64,000 bases of DNA from Phycisphaerae bacterium (GCA_029260035.1 JAJDEA010000104.1:1-64000), one strand, 5' to 3'. Numbered from the stretch's first letter, positions 25,559-36,067 are shown. Numbers and translations: made by a program. Notes: a model not told the origin generated them from the letters alone.

Positions 25559-27775
25559 TCAGCGTGCAACAACATCTGCAAGCTGTTTCGCAAGCGCTTC
25601 CGGCTCGGTAACCGGAGATTTGCACCGATAGTTCTCACAAACATAGGCCGTTGACTTGCCGTCTCGCTTTGTCTTCCCTTTGAGCAGTGGATACGTCGTG
25701 CCAGGCTCAACATCCGGCGCATGAACCACGACCTTGTTCGGCAAGTATTGGTCATACACTGCCTGCAAGAGAGCCTGAGTCTGAGGCGACTTCAGATCGC
25801 CGATGATGGCAATTTCCTTCACCCCATCCCGAAAGAAATCCGCAGCACAGAGAAGTCGCTCAAACGCCCCGGGGGACCGTCCCGCTATGCCCGTATATGT
25901 ACGAAGGATTCCCTCTGCCTTTTCGCGCAAATCCTTCCTATCGTAGATAACCGCAAGCCGAAGCAGGTTGAGCGCGTGAACGGAATTTCCCGCCGGAATC
26001 GCCCCATCGTAAGGATGTTTCGACCGTGCCAAGAGCTTCTCACTGTCATCGGCAGTGTAGAAAAAGGCGCCTCCCTGGCTGTCGTGGTAGTGCGTGATCG
26101 AGGTCTCGGCCAATTCCAGCGCCGCCTTCAGCCATTTCCTATCAAACGTCGCTTCGTAGAGATTCAAAAGGCCTTCGATCAGGAACGCGTAATCGCTAAG
26201 ATACGAAGTCAATCTGGCGTCGCCTTTGCGATAGGTTCGCAACAGCCGACCATCTTTTCGCATTTTCGTAAGAATGAACTCAGCCGATCGACCCGCTGCC
26301 TCAGCAAAACGTGGCTCATTCAGCACACGAGCGGCTTTTGCCAAGCTCGCGATCATCAGCCCGTTCCATCCTGTCAAAATCTTGTCATCCAACGCAGGAT
26401 GGATCCTTTTTGCGCGAACTGAGAGCAGTTTCGCACGCCACTCGGAGAGCTTCTTTCGCAATTCAGCCATGTCAATCGACTTCATCTTCGCAAAAGTAGC
26501 AACAGGTTTTGTAATGTGAAGGATATTCTTCGCGCCGGGCGGCGCATGGCCTCGGTTTTCAAACCAGTTTCCTGTCGCCGTAACGTCATAGTACTCACAG
26601 AACAACTGGCCGTCAGCTTCTCCCAATAGCTCTTTGATTTGCTCGACCGTCCAGATATAGAACTTTCCTTCCATTCCATCACTGTCAGCGTCGCGACTGG
26701 AGTAGAACCCACCCTCGGGAGAGGTCAAATCGCTCAAGACATAGTTCAGAATGTCCGCAGCGGTTGCGGCATACAGCGGATCTTTGCCAGCCTGGTACGC
26801 ATCGAGATAAACCGAACTGACCATCGCCTGGTCGTACAACATCTTCTCGAAGTGAGGCACAAGCCACTGTGGATCGGTACTGTATCGACAAATGCCCCCA
26901 CCGAGATGGTCGTAAATCCCTCCTCTTGCCATGTTGTCCAGCGTCACTTTGACGGCATCAAAGAGCTGGCTTCGATTCGTTCGTCGATACACGCGAAGCA
27001 GAAGATCCATCGCCATACTCGGTGGAAATTTATTGCGACTGCTGTTCATGCCGCCAAGCGCTGTGTCGAAATACCCTGCAATTTGTGAGGCAGCCGAATC
27101 AATCGTTTGTCGCGCCAGGATGTCCGGCGCAGGCTGCGGACTCCGAGCCCAGCGTTCAAAATAGGCAGCCGCTTTGTCGGCGCCAGCTTGCAGGTTCTCG
27201 CGATCGCTTTCCCATGCATTCGAGATTCTGTTAAGCAACTGCATGAACTGGTTCTTGGGGAAATAGGTTCCCGCGAAAAAGGGCCTGCCATCAGGGAAAA
27301 GCCATACGCTCATAGGCCAGCCCCCATGACCGGTCGAGTGTTGCGTGAAGGCCATATAAATCTCGTCAATATCCGGTCTTTCCTCGCGGTCCACCTTTAT
27401 GCAGACAAAATTCTCGTTCAGCAAAGCCGCAACGTCTTCCTTCTCAAAACTCTCGTGCTCCATGACGTGACACCAGTGACAAGCCGCATAGCCAATGCTG
27501 AGAAAAATCGGCTTGTCCTCCTCACGGGCCTTTCGCAATGCCTCTTCGCCCCACTCGCTCCAATCGACGGGGTTGTGTGCGTGTTGGAGTAGGTACGGAC
27601 TGGTCGCGTGAATCAGTCGGTTTGTATGCTTTGGCTTGCCTTCGCTGTTCACTGGCGCAGTCTCCGTTCGATTCCGGTTTGGTTCAAAAGCGTTAAGCGT
27701 CGCAGGGACACAGCCAATCAAGGCTAGCCCCAGAATCAGGACAATGCGACGGTGTGCGAAGTATCTGCTTACCAT
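25559..27775 (-). CDS. DUF255 thioredoxin-domain protein (YyaL/SSP411-like), lipoprotein
   Basis: Large protein with an N-terminal thioredoxin-like DUF255 domain and an (alpha/alpha)6 barrel like those of mannose epimerases. [21 protein letters not shown] and the active-site phrase [17 protein letters not shown] (CxxC) are family signatures, as is [23 protein letters not shown] and [11 protein letters not shown] continue in order. At 738 aa it is the usual length plus a lipoprotein signal (LGLALIGC). The biochemical role is not established in bacteria. GGGGAAGGATGA precedes ATG 27775, a good ribosome site. Confidence 0.9.
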   Translation of the reverse strand: MVSRYFAHRRIVLILGLALIGCVPATLNAFEPNRNRTETAPVNSEGKPKHTNRLIHATSPYLLQHAHNPVDWSEWGEEALRKAREEDKPIFLSIGYAACHWCHVMEHESFEKEDVAALLNENFVCIKVDREERPDIDEIYMAFTQHSTGHGGWPMSVWLFPDGRPFFAGTYFPKNQFMQLLNRISNAWESDRENLQAGADKAAAYFERWARSPQPAPDILARQTIDSAASQIAGYFDTALGGMNSSRNKFPPSMAMDLLLRVYRRTNRSQLFDAVKVTLDNMARGGIYDHLGGGICRYSTDPQWLVPHFEKMLYDQAMVSSVYLDAYQAGKDPLYAATAADILNYVLSDLTSPEGGFYSSRDADSDGMEGKFYIWTVEQIKELLGEADGQLFCEYYDVTATGNWFENRGHAPPGAKNILHITKPVATFAKMKSIDMAELRKKLSEWRAKLLSVRAKRIHPALDDKILTGWNGLMIASLAKAARVLNEPRFAEAAGRSAEFILTKMRKDGRLLRTYRKGDARLTSYLSDYAFLIEGLLNLYEATFDRKWLKAALELAETSITHYHDSQGGAFFYTADDSEKLLARSKHPYDGAIPAGNSVHALNLLRLAVIYDRKDLREKAEGILRTYTGIAGRSPGAFERLLCAADFFRDGVKEIAIIGDLKSPQTQALLQAVYDQYLPNKVVVHAPDVEPGTTYPLLKGKTKRDGKSTAYVCENYRCKSPVTEPEALAKQLADVVAR

Positions 27776-28038
27776 TCATCCTTCCCCAGGCCAGTTTTGA
27801 TCTCACAGTCTTTTCACAGAGAAGCCAATAAAACTGAATTGTAGTTTCCGTCACGAATAGCGTCAAAAACGTTGCGTAGACCTTTCCGGTTTCTCATGAC
27901 GCGACTCCCTGCCCGCCAATGTAGTGATGATTAAGTGTTCGCATCCATAGATTCGAAAAAGTCGCCCCGCCACTCTCTGTCGAAATCGCAGTCATAGGCT
28001 ACTTCTAAATGCGCCAAGCTTTCGATCGACGCTTGCCT
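27776..28038. other. gene-free stretch upstream of the YhaM-like gene
   Basis: Divergent region of roughly 340 bases up to 28119. No gene or RNA fold is evident. An open frame leading into the next gene from 28009 lacks a start signal. The only noted element is the GAGCTTGCTG sequence at its right end. Confidence 0.4.
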
Positions 28039-28048
28039 GAGCTTGCTG
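28039..28048 (+). promoter_or_regulatory. GAGCTTGCTC-type element upstream of yhaM-like gene
   Basis: GAGCTTGCTG, one mismatch, 71 bases before the preferred ATG and in the gene's direction. It lacks the GAATA prefix of the better copies, so it is the weakest member. Confidence 0.2.
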
Positions 28049-28119
28049 CCCCGTTTAATCTACAGCCTTGCAGGCGTGAGGCGCCTCATCGGTCAAACTT
28101 TTTCTCGTCGGAGCAATTC

Positions 28120-29109
28120 ATGGAGCGCCGGTCCATCTCTGATCTTCATGCGGGTGATCGGCTGGAAGACAATGTCTTCTTGGTGCGGGCCAAAGACCTG
28201 CGGACCACAACGCAGGGAGGTCTTTACATACACGCAGTTCTCGTCGACAAGACGGGCCAATTGGTCGCGCGGCAATGGCAGGCAACCGAGGAAGCCTATC
28301 AGTCCATTCCCGACGGTGGCTTCATGCGGTTCAAAGGGCGCGTTGAAAGCTACAAAGGAAACCTTCAGTTCATCATCGACGGGATGCGTCCAGCCGAAGA
28401 CGACTCGTTCGACCTGGCAGACTTCCTGGCTGTCACCAAGGGAAATCGGGAGGAGATGTGGACCCGCGTTCAGGATGTCCTGAAGAAAATTGAAAACGCG
28501 GATTTGCAGGCGTTGATGCAGAAGTTTCTCGATGACGAAGGCCTCATGGAACGATTTCGACGCGCCCCGGCTGCGGCAGTAATGCATCACGCGTATATCG
28601 GAGGCCTGTTGGAACACACGTTAAGCCTGCTCGAATTGGCCTTGGTGACTATTCCCCGGTATCCGGACCTGAGCCTGGACCTTGTCATAGCGGGGTTGTT
28701 CTTGCACGATATCGGCAAGGCAGACGAACTCAATTTTGAAACGGCGATCGGCTACACCGACGAAGGGCAGCTCGTTGGGCACATCGTTTTGGCAGCAACA
28801 TGGATTCGACAGAAGGCTGATGCGTTGTCTGCAGAACGGGGCAGTCCTTTCCCGGAACCGATCATTTGGGCGCTGCAGCACATTGTTCTCAGTCATCACG
28901 GTCGATACGAATTTGGAAGCCCAAAGCTCCCTGCCATTCCCGAGGCTGTCGTGATTCACTATTTGGATAACCTCGATGCGAAGGTCAATATGTTCGCGAC
29001 GCTGATCGAAAAAGATCAAAATGCGTCGAGCCATTGGACCAATTACAATCATGCTTTGGAAACTAAGATATTTAAATCGGATATTATGGGCACGAGATCA
29101 CAAGCCTGA
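28120..29109 (+). CDS. YhaM-like 3'-5' exoribonuclease (OB-fold + HD domain)
   Basis: A 329-aa protein with an N-terminal OB fold (residues ~1-95, VFLVRAKDLRTTTQGGLYIHAVL) and a C-terminal HD phosphohydrolase domain. Metal ligands are visible in MHHAYIGGLLEHTLS, LFLHDIGKADEL (the HD pair) and LSHHGRYEFGSP. This order is that of Bacillus YhaM, a nuclease acting on RNA and DNA 3' ends. ATG 28120 is preceded by GGAG at spacing 7; the longer frame from 28009 adds no conserved sequence. The next gene, gcvPA, starts about 140 bases later. Confidence 0.85.
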   Translation: MERRSISDLHAGDRLEDNVFLVRAKDLRTTTQGGLYIHAVLVDKTGQLVARQWQATEEAYQSIPDGGFMRFKGRVESYKGNLQFIIDGMRPAEDDSFDLADFLAVTKGNREEMWTRVQDVLKKIENADLQALMQKFLDDEGLMERFRRAPAAAVMHHAYIGGLLEHTLSLLELALVTIPRYPDLSLDLVIAGLFLHDIGKADELNFETAIGYTDEGQLVGHIVLAATWIRQKADALSAERGSPFPEPIIWALQHIVLSHHGRYEFGSPKLPAIPEAVVIHYLDNLDAKVNMFATLIEKDQNASSHWTNYNHALETKIFKSDIMGTRSQA

Positions 29110-29247
29110 CGTAACGACGCTGACAGCCGGTCACCAGGCACTAAAACTGACTTAACCCGCCCTCACAATCAAGCAGGGTTGCTCGGAACCGCGAGCCATC
29201 AAGACGAATCGGAAAAGCAGGATCGGAAAAAGAAAGTAGCTTCATCG

Positions 29248-30585
29248 ATGCGATACACACAGTTCACCAATCCGCAAGTTCAACAAATGCTCGATGTCAT
29301 CGGCGTCGATTCGATCGACGATCTCTTTTCGACAATTCCGCCTGCACTCCGATTTACGAAGCCTTTGGATATACCTGAAGGCATCAGCGAGCTGGAACTC
29401 CTTCGCGACGTAGGGTCACTTGCAGAAAAAAACACTTCCTGCGACAAGCTGACCTGCTTCCTGGGCGCTGGCGCGTATGATCATTTCATCCCAACGGTCG
29501 TCGATGGGTTGGCTTCTCAGACGGAATTCCTCACTGCCTATACGCCCTACCAGGCCGAGGCATCTCAAGGCATCCTGCAGCTGTTCTTTGAATTTCAGTC
29601 CATGGTGTGCCTGCTCACCGGCATGGAAGCAGCCAACGCGTCGCTGTATGAAGGTGCGAGCGCAGCAGCAGAAGCCATGTACATGGCAGCCGGGATCACG
29701 AGGCGAAATCGAATCGTTATTGCTGAATCGGCTCACCCGGATATTCGCCAAGTCATTCAGACCTATGCGAGAGAGCGAGGCGTGGAGATCGCCACCGTTC
29801 CGGCGCCAAACGGCACTGTCGATGAGACGGCCCTCGCCAAGGTAATCGACAAACAGACGGCGGCCGTTCTGATTCAATCGCCGAACTTATATGGATGCTT
29901 AGAACGATTGGATCGAATCATACCAGTCATTCACGAAGCTGGCGCACTGGCGATAGTCTCCACGGACCCACTCGCAGCCGGCATTCTCAAGCCTGTCGGC
30001 AACTTCGGTGCAGACATTGTTGTCGGCGAAGGCCAGGCTCTCGGCATCCCCATGCAATACGGCGGGCCATACCTCGGATTGCTGGCCGGCCGAAAGAAAT
30101 ACCTACGAAAAATGCCCGGTCGAGTCGTCGGCATGACCAAAGATGCAGACGGGCGACGTGGCTTCTGCCTATCCCTGCAAACACGCGAGCAGCACATTAA
30201 ACGCGAACGAGCGACCAGCAACGTTTGCACGAATCAAGGGCTGCTCGCGATTCGCGCATCAATTTACATGGCTTCGATGGGCAGGAATGGGATCCAACAA
30301 GTCGCCGGGCAATGCTTTGATAAAGCACATTACGCCGCCCAACAGATCACCCAATTAAAAAACTACGAGCTGCGGTTTGACGCTCCGTTCTTCAAGGAGT
30401 TTACAGTCCGTACGACACATAACGTGCAGGACGTCATTCAATCGTGCCGCGATAACGACATCTTGGCTGGTGTACCGCTTGCCCGGCTGGACGAGCGGTT
30501 TACCGATTCGATTCTCATTGCGGTCACGGAAAAACGTACAAGGGAGGAAATTGACCAGCTTGTCGCGGCGCTCGGAGCTGTCTAA
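29248..30585 (+). CDS. gcvPA: glycine dehydrogenase (decarboxylating) subunit 1
   Basis: N-terminal half of the split P protein of the glycine cleavage system, which decarboxylates glycine and passes aminomethyl to lipoyl-GcvH. RYTQFTNPQVQQMLDVIGV and CFLGAGAYDHFIP are typical openings, and FLTAYTPYQAEASQGILQ is the strongest family signature. ANASLYEGASAAAEA binds the cofactor region. From ATG 29248 it has 445 aa, the usual size; an upstream start at 29179 adds a polar stretch without support. Its TAA overlaps the ATG of the next gene (TAATG). Confidence 0.95.
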   Translation: MRYTQFTNPQVQQMLDVIGVDSIDDLFSTIPPALRFTKPLDIPEGISELELLRDVGSLAEKNTSCDKLTCFLGAGAYDHFIPTVVDGLASQTEFLTAYTPYQAEASQGILQLFFEFQSMVCLLTGMEAANASLYEGASAAAEAMYMAAGITRRNRIVIAESAHPDIRQVIQTYARERGVEIATVPAPNGTVDETALAKVIDKQTAAVLIQSPNLYGCLERLDRIIPVIHEAGALAIVSTDPLAAGILKPVGNFGADIVVGEGQALGIPMQYGGPYLGLLAGRKKYLRKMPGRVVGMTKDADGRRGFCLSLQTREQHIKRERATSNVCTNQGLLAIRASIYMASMGRNGIQQVAGQCFDKAHYAAQQITQLKNYELRFDAPFFKEFTVRTTHNVQDVIQSCRDNDILAGVPLARLDERFTDSILIAVTEKRTREEIDQLVAALGAV

Positions 30586-30899
30586 TGATCGATCCAATCG
30601 ACGTCGGCATCTGGCTTCTCGTCGTCCTCGTTGTTGGCTTGACGATGCTTGTCGTCCATTTGATCTGGCGAAACGGATATGTCCGGGGATGGCGAGCTTC
30701 TAGAAATCAGCCACCGATTTGCCCCGAGTGTGGCTACAATCTTTCGGGTCTTACACATTGCCGTTGCCCCGAATGCGGAACGGAGTACACATTGGACCAG
30801 CTGTGGCAGATGCCTGTCGCTCGATTTGAGACAGAAACTACTGGCGTCGGCCGGTTGAATCAGGAAAAACACAAAGCGGAGGCGACGCGAGAGAATTGA
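30585..30899 (+). CDS. small zinc-ribbon membrane protein inside the glycine cleavage operon
   Basis: A 104-aa protein: one membrane span (residues ~8-28, IWLLVVLVVGLTMLVVHLIW), then a ribbon CPECGYNLSGLTHCRCPECG with four cysteines in two CPEC pairs, and a charged tail. The ribbon pattern recurs in three other genes of the window. Its ATG shares the adenine of the gcvPA stop, so it is translated with gcvPA. Function is unknown; no link to glycine cleavage is established beyond position. Confidence 0.7.
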   Translation: MIDPIDVGIWLLVVLVVGLTMLVVHLIWRNGYVRGWRASRNQPPICPECGYNLSGLTHCRCPECGTEYTLDQLWQMPVARFETETTGVGRLNQEKHKAEATREN

Positions 30900-30975
30900 T
30901 GCCGAGAAAACCCAAGCGCAAGAACAATTACGATTGCGAGCCGAAATACATAAATAACGACGGATTCATTGCATA

Positions 30976-32445
30976 ATGCCGAACACCCCGAAACTTCAAC
31001 AACAAGACTTTCCCATCCTCTTCGAGTTGGGATCGCCCGGTCTCTGCGCCGTTTCGCTACCAAAGAGCGACGTTCCTCAGACCAATCTATCAGACTCCGT
31101 TCCCGGCGATTTAATTGCAGCGGAACCACCCAGCCTGCCGGAAATCGGCGAACTGGATGTCGTTCGACATTACAAAAAGTTGTCGAGGCGATGCTTCAGC
31201 GTCGACGGCAATTTTTATCCGCTTGGCAGTTGCACGATGAAATACAACCCTCGCATCAACGAGCGTGTCGCAGCGATGCCAGCGCTTGCAAATCTCCATC
31301 CATACCAAGACGAGCGAGACGTCCAGGGCCTACTGGAGATGATGCATCGACTCAAGCAATACCTTGCTCAAATCGCAGGGCTTGCCGACGTTTCTCTGCA
31401 GCCCGCTGCCGGGGCGCACGGCGAAATGACCGGCTTGATGATGATTAACGCCTACCATCGCAGCAACGGCGAGGAACGAAAAATCGTACTCACCCCCGAT
31501 AGCGCTCATGGCACGAACCCGGCATCATGCACCATTTGCGGCCGCGAGGCGGCGTCTGTGCGATCCAAAGCAGATGGACGCGTCGATCTCGACGACCTGC
31601 GCAGCAAAGTTGATGACAATACGGCGGCGTTGATGATTACCAATCCGAACACCGTAGGCGTTTTCGACGAACAAATAGCTGAGATCGCAGACATCCTTCA
31701 CGCTCGTGGTGCTCAATTATATCTTGACGGCGCCAACATGAACGCCATTCTCGGAAAAACCCGCCCCGGCGACTTCGGCGTTGATGTCATGCATTACAAC
31801 ACACACAAGACTTTCAGCACGCCTCACGGAGGCGGGGGCCCTGGCGCAGGACCTGTGGCCGTTGCAAAGCACCTTACGCCATTCCTTCCGATTCCACGCG
31901 TAATCCTAAAGGATGATGGCACGTTCGGCTGGGAATCAAACGAACCCCAAAGCATCGGAAAAATCCGGTCGTTCTTTGGGCAAACCGGCGTACTCGTGCG
32001 AGCTTATGCCTATATTCGGGCACTGGGCCACGACGGCCTGCGCGACGTAGCGGAGTGCGCCGTCTTGTCAGCAAACTACCTCGCAGCCCGTTTGAAAGAA
32101 CTTTACGACCTGCCTTTCCCGTCTCCTTACGCACACGAGTTCATTCTGGTGCCACGGGCTGCAAACCACGGTGCAACGGAGCTTGATATCGCAAAGCGTC
32201 TCATCGACCATGAAATCCACCCGCCAACGATGAGTTGGCCGGTTGCTCATTGTCTGATGATCGAGCCTACGGAAACAGAATCACTGGACACGCTCGACCA
32301 TTTTGTAGCCGCCATGACGGAAATTGCCGACGAGCTGGAGAATGATCCGGACGTCGTTCGATCGGCCCCGCATACGATGCCGGTTCGCCGGCTCGACGAG
32401 GTCGAGGCGAGCAGAAAGCCGATTGTTCGCTGGCCTGCTGACTAG
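30976..32445 (+). CDS. gcvPB: glycine dehydrogenase (decarboxylating) subunit 2
   Basis: C-terminal half of the split P protein. FYPLGSCTMKYNPRINE is the family signature and MHYNTHKTFSTPHGGGGPG carries the pyridoxal-phosphate lysine in THKTF. LQPAAGAHGEMTGLM and PDSAHGTNPASCTICG are further hallmarks. At 489 aa it is complete. It starts 76 bases after the ribbon protein, and with gcvPA forms the dimer of the decarboxylase. GcvH and GcvT are not in the window. Confidence 0.95.
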   Translation: MPNTPKLQQQDFPILFELGSPGLCAVSLPKSDVPQTNLSDSVPGDLIAAEPPSLPEIGELDVVRHYKKLSRRCFSVDGNFYPLGSCTMKYNPRINERVAAMPALANLHPYQDERDVQGLLEMMHRLKQYLAQIAGLADVSLQPAAGAHGEMTGLMMINAYHRSNGEERKIVLTPDSAHGTNPASCTICGREAASVRSKADGRVDLDDLRSKVDDNTAALMITNPNTVGVFDEQIAEIADILHARGAQLYLDGANMNAILGKTRPGDFGVDVMHYNTHKTFSTPHGGGGPGAGPVAVAKHLTPFLPIPRVILKDDGTFGWESNEPQSIGKIRSFFGQTGVLVRAYAYIRALGHDGLRDVAECAVLSANYLAARLKELYDLPFPSPYAHEFILVPRAANHGATELDIAKRLIDHEIHPPTMSWPVAHCLMIEPTETESLDTLDHFVAAMTEIADELENDPDVVRSAPHTMPVRRLDEVEASRKPIVRWPAD

Positions 32446-32551
32446 AAAAGCGAAGCAGCGAAATCACGCTTTTATACCGGGTAAGTCTTGACGTGGCCGG
32501 GATCATCTTCTCGCTTCGAGCCCTGAGGGCTTACACTGACGGAATCATAGC

Positions 32552-33304
32552 TTGGCATCAACACGAACCATTCGAACCATCATCGACCCCGCACTCTCCG
32601 GCGCAGCAAATATGGCACGAGATGAATCGCTGCTCTCAGGCGTGTCAGAGGGAGAATCACCGCCAACCCTTCGACTCTATCAGTGGGAATGCCCCACGAT
32701 TTCGCTAGGCTATTTCCAACGGTTCGCCGATTACCTGGCACTTGCCAAACCTGCGGGAGAGCTGCCCGTCGTACGTCGATTAACAGGTGGCGGTGCGATC
32801 CTGCACGACCTGGAACTGACCTACTCGCTCGCCATCCCAAATGAACACGAACTGCTCAGCAGTGGAGCCAATCGACTCTATGAATTGGCGCATGACGCCA
32901 TCATCGCATGTCTGAATCAAATGAACATTGAATCGAACCGGTGCGGAACAACCGATGACTCCACGCCGACACGCGGTCCTTTCTTTTGCTTTGAACGCAG
33001 GCATTGCTATGACGTGGTTACGGGCTTACAGAAAATCGCTGGCAGCGCGCAACGTCGAACACGTCAAGCGATGCTTCAGCATGGGTCAATTGTATTCGGC
33101 AATCGATTCGACCAGCACAAAGTAGCCGAGGTGGACAGGCCTTTTCTCGAAACGATTGAGCAAATCAGCCGGGAGTTTCCCAGCCAACTCGCAAACGTAA
33201 CGGGCGAGACGCTGGAAATCGGTAACTGGCTGGAAGCTGAGCTGGACGCCGCCGCGCAGCTCATCTCAAAATATGCGGGCGACGAATGGACCAAACGGAC
33301 GTAG
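32552..33304 (+). CDS. lipoate-protein ligase / octanoyltransferase (LplA/LipM family)
   Basis: Transfers an octanoyl or lipoyl group to carrier lysines such as that of GcvH. MARDESLL, SLGYFQRF and VVRRLTGGGAILH are family signatures, and GLQKIAGSAQRRTRQAMLQHGSI has the catalytic-pocket lysine. The CFERRHCYDV segment matches the region of the LipM nucleophilic cysteine, so an octanoyltransferase is my preferred reading over ATP-dependent LplA. The start is TTG at 32552, giving 250 aa. Location 107 bases after gcvPB supports a role in lipoylating the glycine cleavage complex. Confidence 0.85.
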   Translation: MASTRTIRTIIDPALSGAANMARDESLLSGVSEGESPPTLRLYQWECPTISLGYFQRFADYLALAKPAGELPVVRRLTGGGAILHDLELTYSLAIPNEHELLSSGANRLYELAHDAIIACLNQMNIESNRCGTTDDSTPTRGPFFCFERRHCYDVVTGLQKIAGSAQRRTRQAMLQHGSIVFGNRFDQHKVAEVDRPFLETIEQISREFPSQLANVTGETLEIGNWLEAELDAAAQLISKYAGDEWTKRT

Positions 33305-33368
33305 ACGCGCCCGCAATATCGCAAGACTCCCACTTCATGGGCTGACACATGGCGTGACCGTACCCACA

Positions 33369-34673
33369 CTACCCCATATGACGAATGATGGCATCGCCGA
33401 ATTCGCTGCATTTCAACAGCTTCACGTCCATGCCTTCCGCACGCATCAGCCTTTCAAAGTCGTAGGTCACTTCCCGCCCGCCAATCGCACCTTCTATCCC
33501 CTTGATAATCAGGTCGGCAGCCTCAGTCCATCCCATGTGGCGGAGCATCAACTCACCCGAGAGGATTTCGCTTCCCGGATTGACTTTGTCCTGATCGGCA
33601 TATTTCGGTGCGGTGCCGTGCGTTGCCTCGAAAATCGCATGACCTGTGGCATAGTTGATGTTGCCACCCGGGGCGATACCGATTCCGCCAACCTGGGCGG
33701 CAAGCGCATCGGAAAGATAGTCGCCGTTGAGATTGAGTGTCGCGATCACGTCAAATTCCTTCGGACGCGTCAGGACTTGTTGCAGTGCGATGTCGGCGAT
33801 GGCATCTTTGACCAAAATCTTACCCGCCGCAAGTTGCGATTCCTGCTCGGCATTGGCAGCTTCCTCGCCTTTTTCTTTTTTGGTGGCTTCCCAACGAGTC
33901 CAGGAATAAGTCTCGTTGGCGAATTCCTGGTCGGCTAGTTCATAGCCCCAATCACGGAAGGCGCCCTCCGTGAACTTCATGATGTTTCCCTTGTGTACAA
34001 GCGTAACACTCTTTCGCTTGTTCGCGATGGCGTACTGTATCGCTGCGCGGATGAGCCTTTGGCTGCCCTCGCTGCTCACGGGCTTAACCCCTAAGCCGCT
34101 CGTTTCCGGAAAACGAATGTTCTGCACACCCATCGCGTCCTGCAGGAATGCGATGACTTTCTTAACCTCGGGCGAGCCGGACTGCCATTCAATACCCGCA
34201 TAGATATCCTCTGTGTTCTCACGGAAGATAGCCATGTCGACAAGTTCTGGTCGTTTGACTGGCGAAGGCACGCCATCGAAGTGTCGAACGGGCCTTAGAC
34301 AAGTATAGAGATCGAGCTTCTGCCTAAGCGCGACGTTGAGCGAGCGAATACCGCCGCCGATGGGAGTCGTCAAAGGCCCTTTGATACCAATCAAGTACGC
34401 CTTGAATGCCTCAATTGTGTCATCTGGAAGCCAGCTGCCGTATTTGTCGTAGGACTTTTGGCCCGCGAACACTTCAAACCACGCAAGCTTGCGCTTGCCT
34501 CCGTAAGCCTTCTCAACCGCTGCATCAAACACGCGAGAAGCTGATCGCCAGATATCCCTGCCTATGCCGTCACCTTCGATAAAAGGAATGATCGGTTCAT
34601 CGGGCACGTTCAAGCCCTGGGCGGTCATCGTAATGGGAGCACCCTTTTCGGGTGGAGTCAGGTTTTGAAACAT
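33369..34673 (-). CDS. icd: isocitrate dehydrogenase (NADP-dependent type)
   Basis: Citric-acid-cycle enzyme oxidising isocitrate to 2-oxoglutarate. [14 protein letters not shown] is the N-terminal signature; [14 protein letters not shown] has the substrate Arg/Glu region and [26 protein letters not shown] is the metal and cofactor signature. The length (434 aa) and these motifs fit the NADP-dependent bacterial type. ATG 34673 has GGCGAGG 8 bases upstream; a GTG at 34682 falls on that site. It faces the lipoyl-transferase gene tail to tail. Confidence 0.94.
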   Translation of the reverse strand: MFQNLTPPEKGAPITMTAQGLNVPDEPIIPFIEGDGIGRDIWRSASRVFDAAVEKAYGGKRKLAWFEVFAGQKSYDKYGSWLPDDTIEAFKAYLIGIKGPLTTPIGGGIRSLNVALRQKLDLYTCLRPVRHFDGVPSPVKRPELVDMAIFRENTEDIYAGIEWQSGSPEVKKVIAFLQDAMGVQNIRFPETSGLGVKPVSSEGSQRLIRAAIQYAIANKRKSVTLVHKGNIMKFTEGAFRDWGYELADQEFANETYSWTRWEATKKEKGEEAANAEQESQLAAGKILVKDAIADIALQQVLTRPKEFDVIATLNLNGDYLSDALAAQVGGIGIAPGGNINYATGHAIFEATHGTAPKYADQDKVNPGSEILSGELMLRHMGWTEAADLIIKGIEGAIGGREVTYDFERLMRAEGMDVKLLKCSEFGDAIIRHMG

Positions 34674-34827
34674 CGCTTGCACCTCGCCTTTGCTAGCCGT
34701 ATGGATTGCTCATGCCGTAGGAGGGTCTCGACGAATAGCCGCCCTCACGAATCACGGCATCATCTTCGCGGGATGCTAGCCAATTTGTGCGAATGCGTCA
34801 ATCCGAACGCCCCATCGATCGAAAACG

Positions 34828-35706
34828 CTAATCAGCGTGGCTGTGTTGCGTGAGTACCGCCATGCACATTTTCACGGCCTGTACGGTTTCCGCGACGTCG
34901 TGAACTCGGAGGATGGAAGCTCCGTTCAAGGTAGCGACCACGGCGCAGGCGAGCGAGCCTGAGATTCGCGCAAGCGGGTCTTCCGCACCTGCCGGGTTGA
35001 TCTTGGCCAGTGATTTTCCAATGAACGATTTGCGCGAAGCGCCAATGAGGATCGGACATTCCTGTGCCGCAAATCTGGCAGATTCTCGCAGGATCATCAG
35101 ATTGTGCTCAACACGTTTACCGAACCCGATGCCCGGATCGAGGATGATCTTCGCGGTGGATATCCCGCAACTCGTGGCGAGTTGAATTTGTTGTTTGAAG
35201 AAACTTGCGATTTCGCCAATGACGTCATCGTATCGAGGCCCGCCATCTCGCTGCATCGTTTCAGACGTGCCTCGCCGATGCATGAGGACAACACTTACGC
35301 CTGACTCCGCGATCACGCCGGACATAGCGGGATCATCGCGTAATGCGGAGACATCGTTCACCATGCAGGCCCCCTCTCGGATGGCTGCTTTCGCAACGGA
35401 TGCCAACCTCGTGTCAATAGAAACAGGGATAGCCGGGTTTGCGCGTTTGATCCCTCGGATTATGGGGATCGCTCGCTCGATTTGTTGATCCGCTGGAACC
35501 TCGTTGGAACCGGGCCTGGTCGATTCCGGGCCAACATCGATGATGTCCGCCCCGCTATCGAACATCGAAATAGCTTGTTCTACGGCTTCGTCAATGTGGA
35601 TATACCTACCCGGATCGCTGAAGGAATCAGGGGTCACGTTCAGAATACCCATAACAAGCGGGCATCTGCGTGGGTCTTCGTAGCGATTGACGATTTCGAG
35701 AGCCAT
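34828..35706 (-). CDS. folP: dihydropteroate synthase
   Basis: Joins p-aminobenzoate to the pterin pyrophosphate in folate synthesis. Signatures are MGILNVTPDSFSD (phosphate and pterin site), DIIDVGPESTRPGS, VSIDTRLASVA, VNDVSALRDDP and ILDPGIGFGKRVEHN, in TIM-barrel order. The 292-aa length is normal. Position between icd and infA has no obvious functional meaning. Its product feeds folC, encoded elsewhere in this window. Confidence 0.95.
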   Translation of the reverse strand: MALEIVNRYEDPRRCPLVMGILNVTPDSFSDPGRYIHIDEAVEQAISMFDSGADIIDVGPESTRPGSNEVPADQQIERAIPIIRGIKRANPAIPVSIDTRLASVAKAAIREGACMVNDVSALRDDPAMSGVIAESGVSVVLMHRRGTSETMQRDGGPRYDDVIGEIASFFKQQIQLATSCGISTAKIILDPGIGFGKRVEHNLMILRESARFAAQECPILIGASRKSFIGKSLAKINPAGAEDPLARISGSLACAVVATLNGASILRVHDVAETVQAVKMCMAVLTQHSHAD

Positions 35707-35821
35707 CTCAATCGGTGATGGTATAAGGACACGATGCAGGAGTGCAAGAGATGAACGTCGAGCTGAGAGCTATTGGTCTTTCAGAACCGCCATCGAAAGA
35801 ATCAACCACTGGCGTGCAAAG

Positions 35822-36067
35822 CTATCTTGTACGGGGTTTTTTGTTGCCGCGATAGGTGATGCGACCTCTGCCTACGTCGTAGGGTGATATTTCGACGGTA
35901 ACGACATCGCCGGGAAGAATGCGGATATAGTACTTTCTCATTTTGCCGGAGATGGTAGCGAGAATCGTATGCTTCTCACCCTCCATGTCTATCTCGACAC
36001 GAAACATCGCGTTCGGCAGAGCCGCGGTGACCGTTCCTTCCGTTTCTATTGCTTCAACTTTTGCCAT
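35822..36067 (-). CDS. infA: translation initiation factor IF-1
   Basis: An 81-aa S1/OB-fold protein that occupies the ribosomal A site during initiation. [37 protein letters not shown] and the [13 protein letters not shown] end are diagnostic. Length is slightly above the usual 72 because of a KPRTR tail. It is transcribed toward folP, 115 bases away. No typical ribosomal-protein cluster surrounds it. Confidence 0.96.
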   Translation of the reverse strand: MAKVEAIETEGTVTAALPNAMFRVEIDMEGEKHTILATISGKMRKYYIRILPGDVVTVEISPYDVGRGRITYRGNKKPRTR

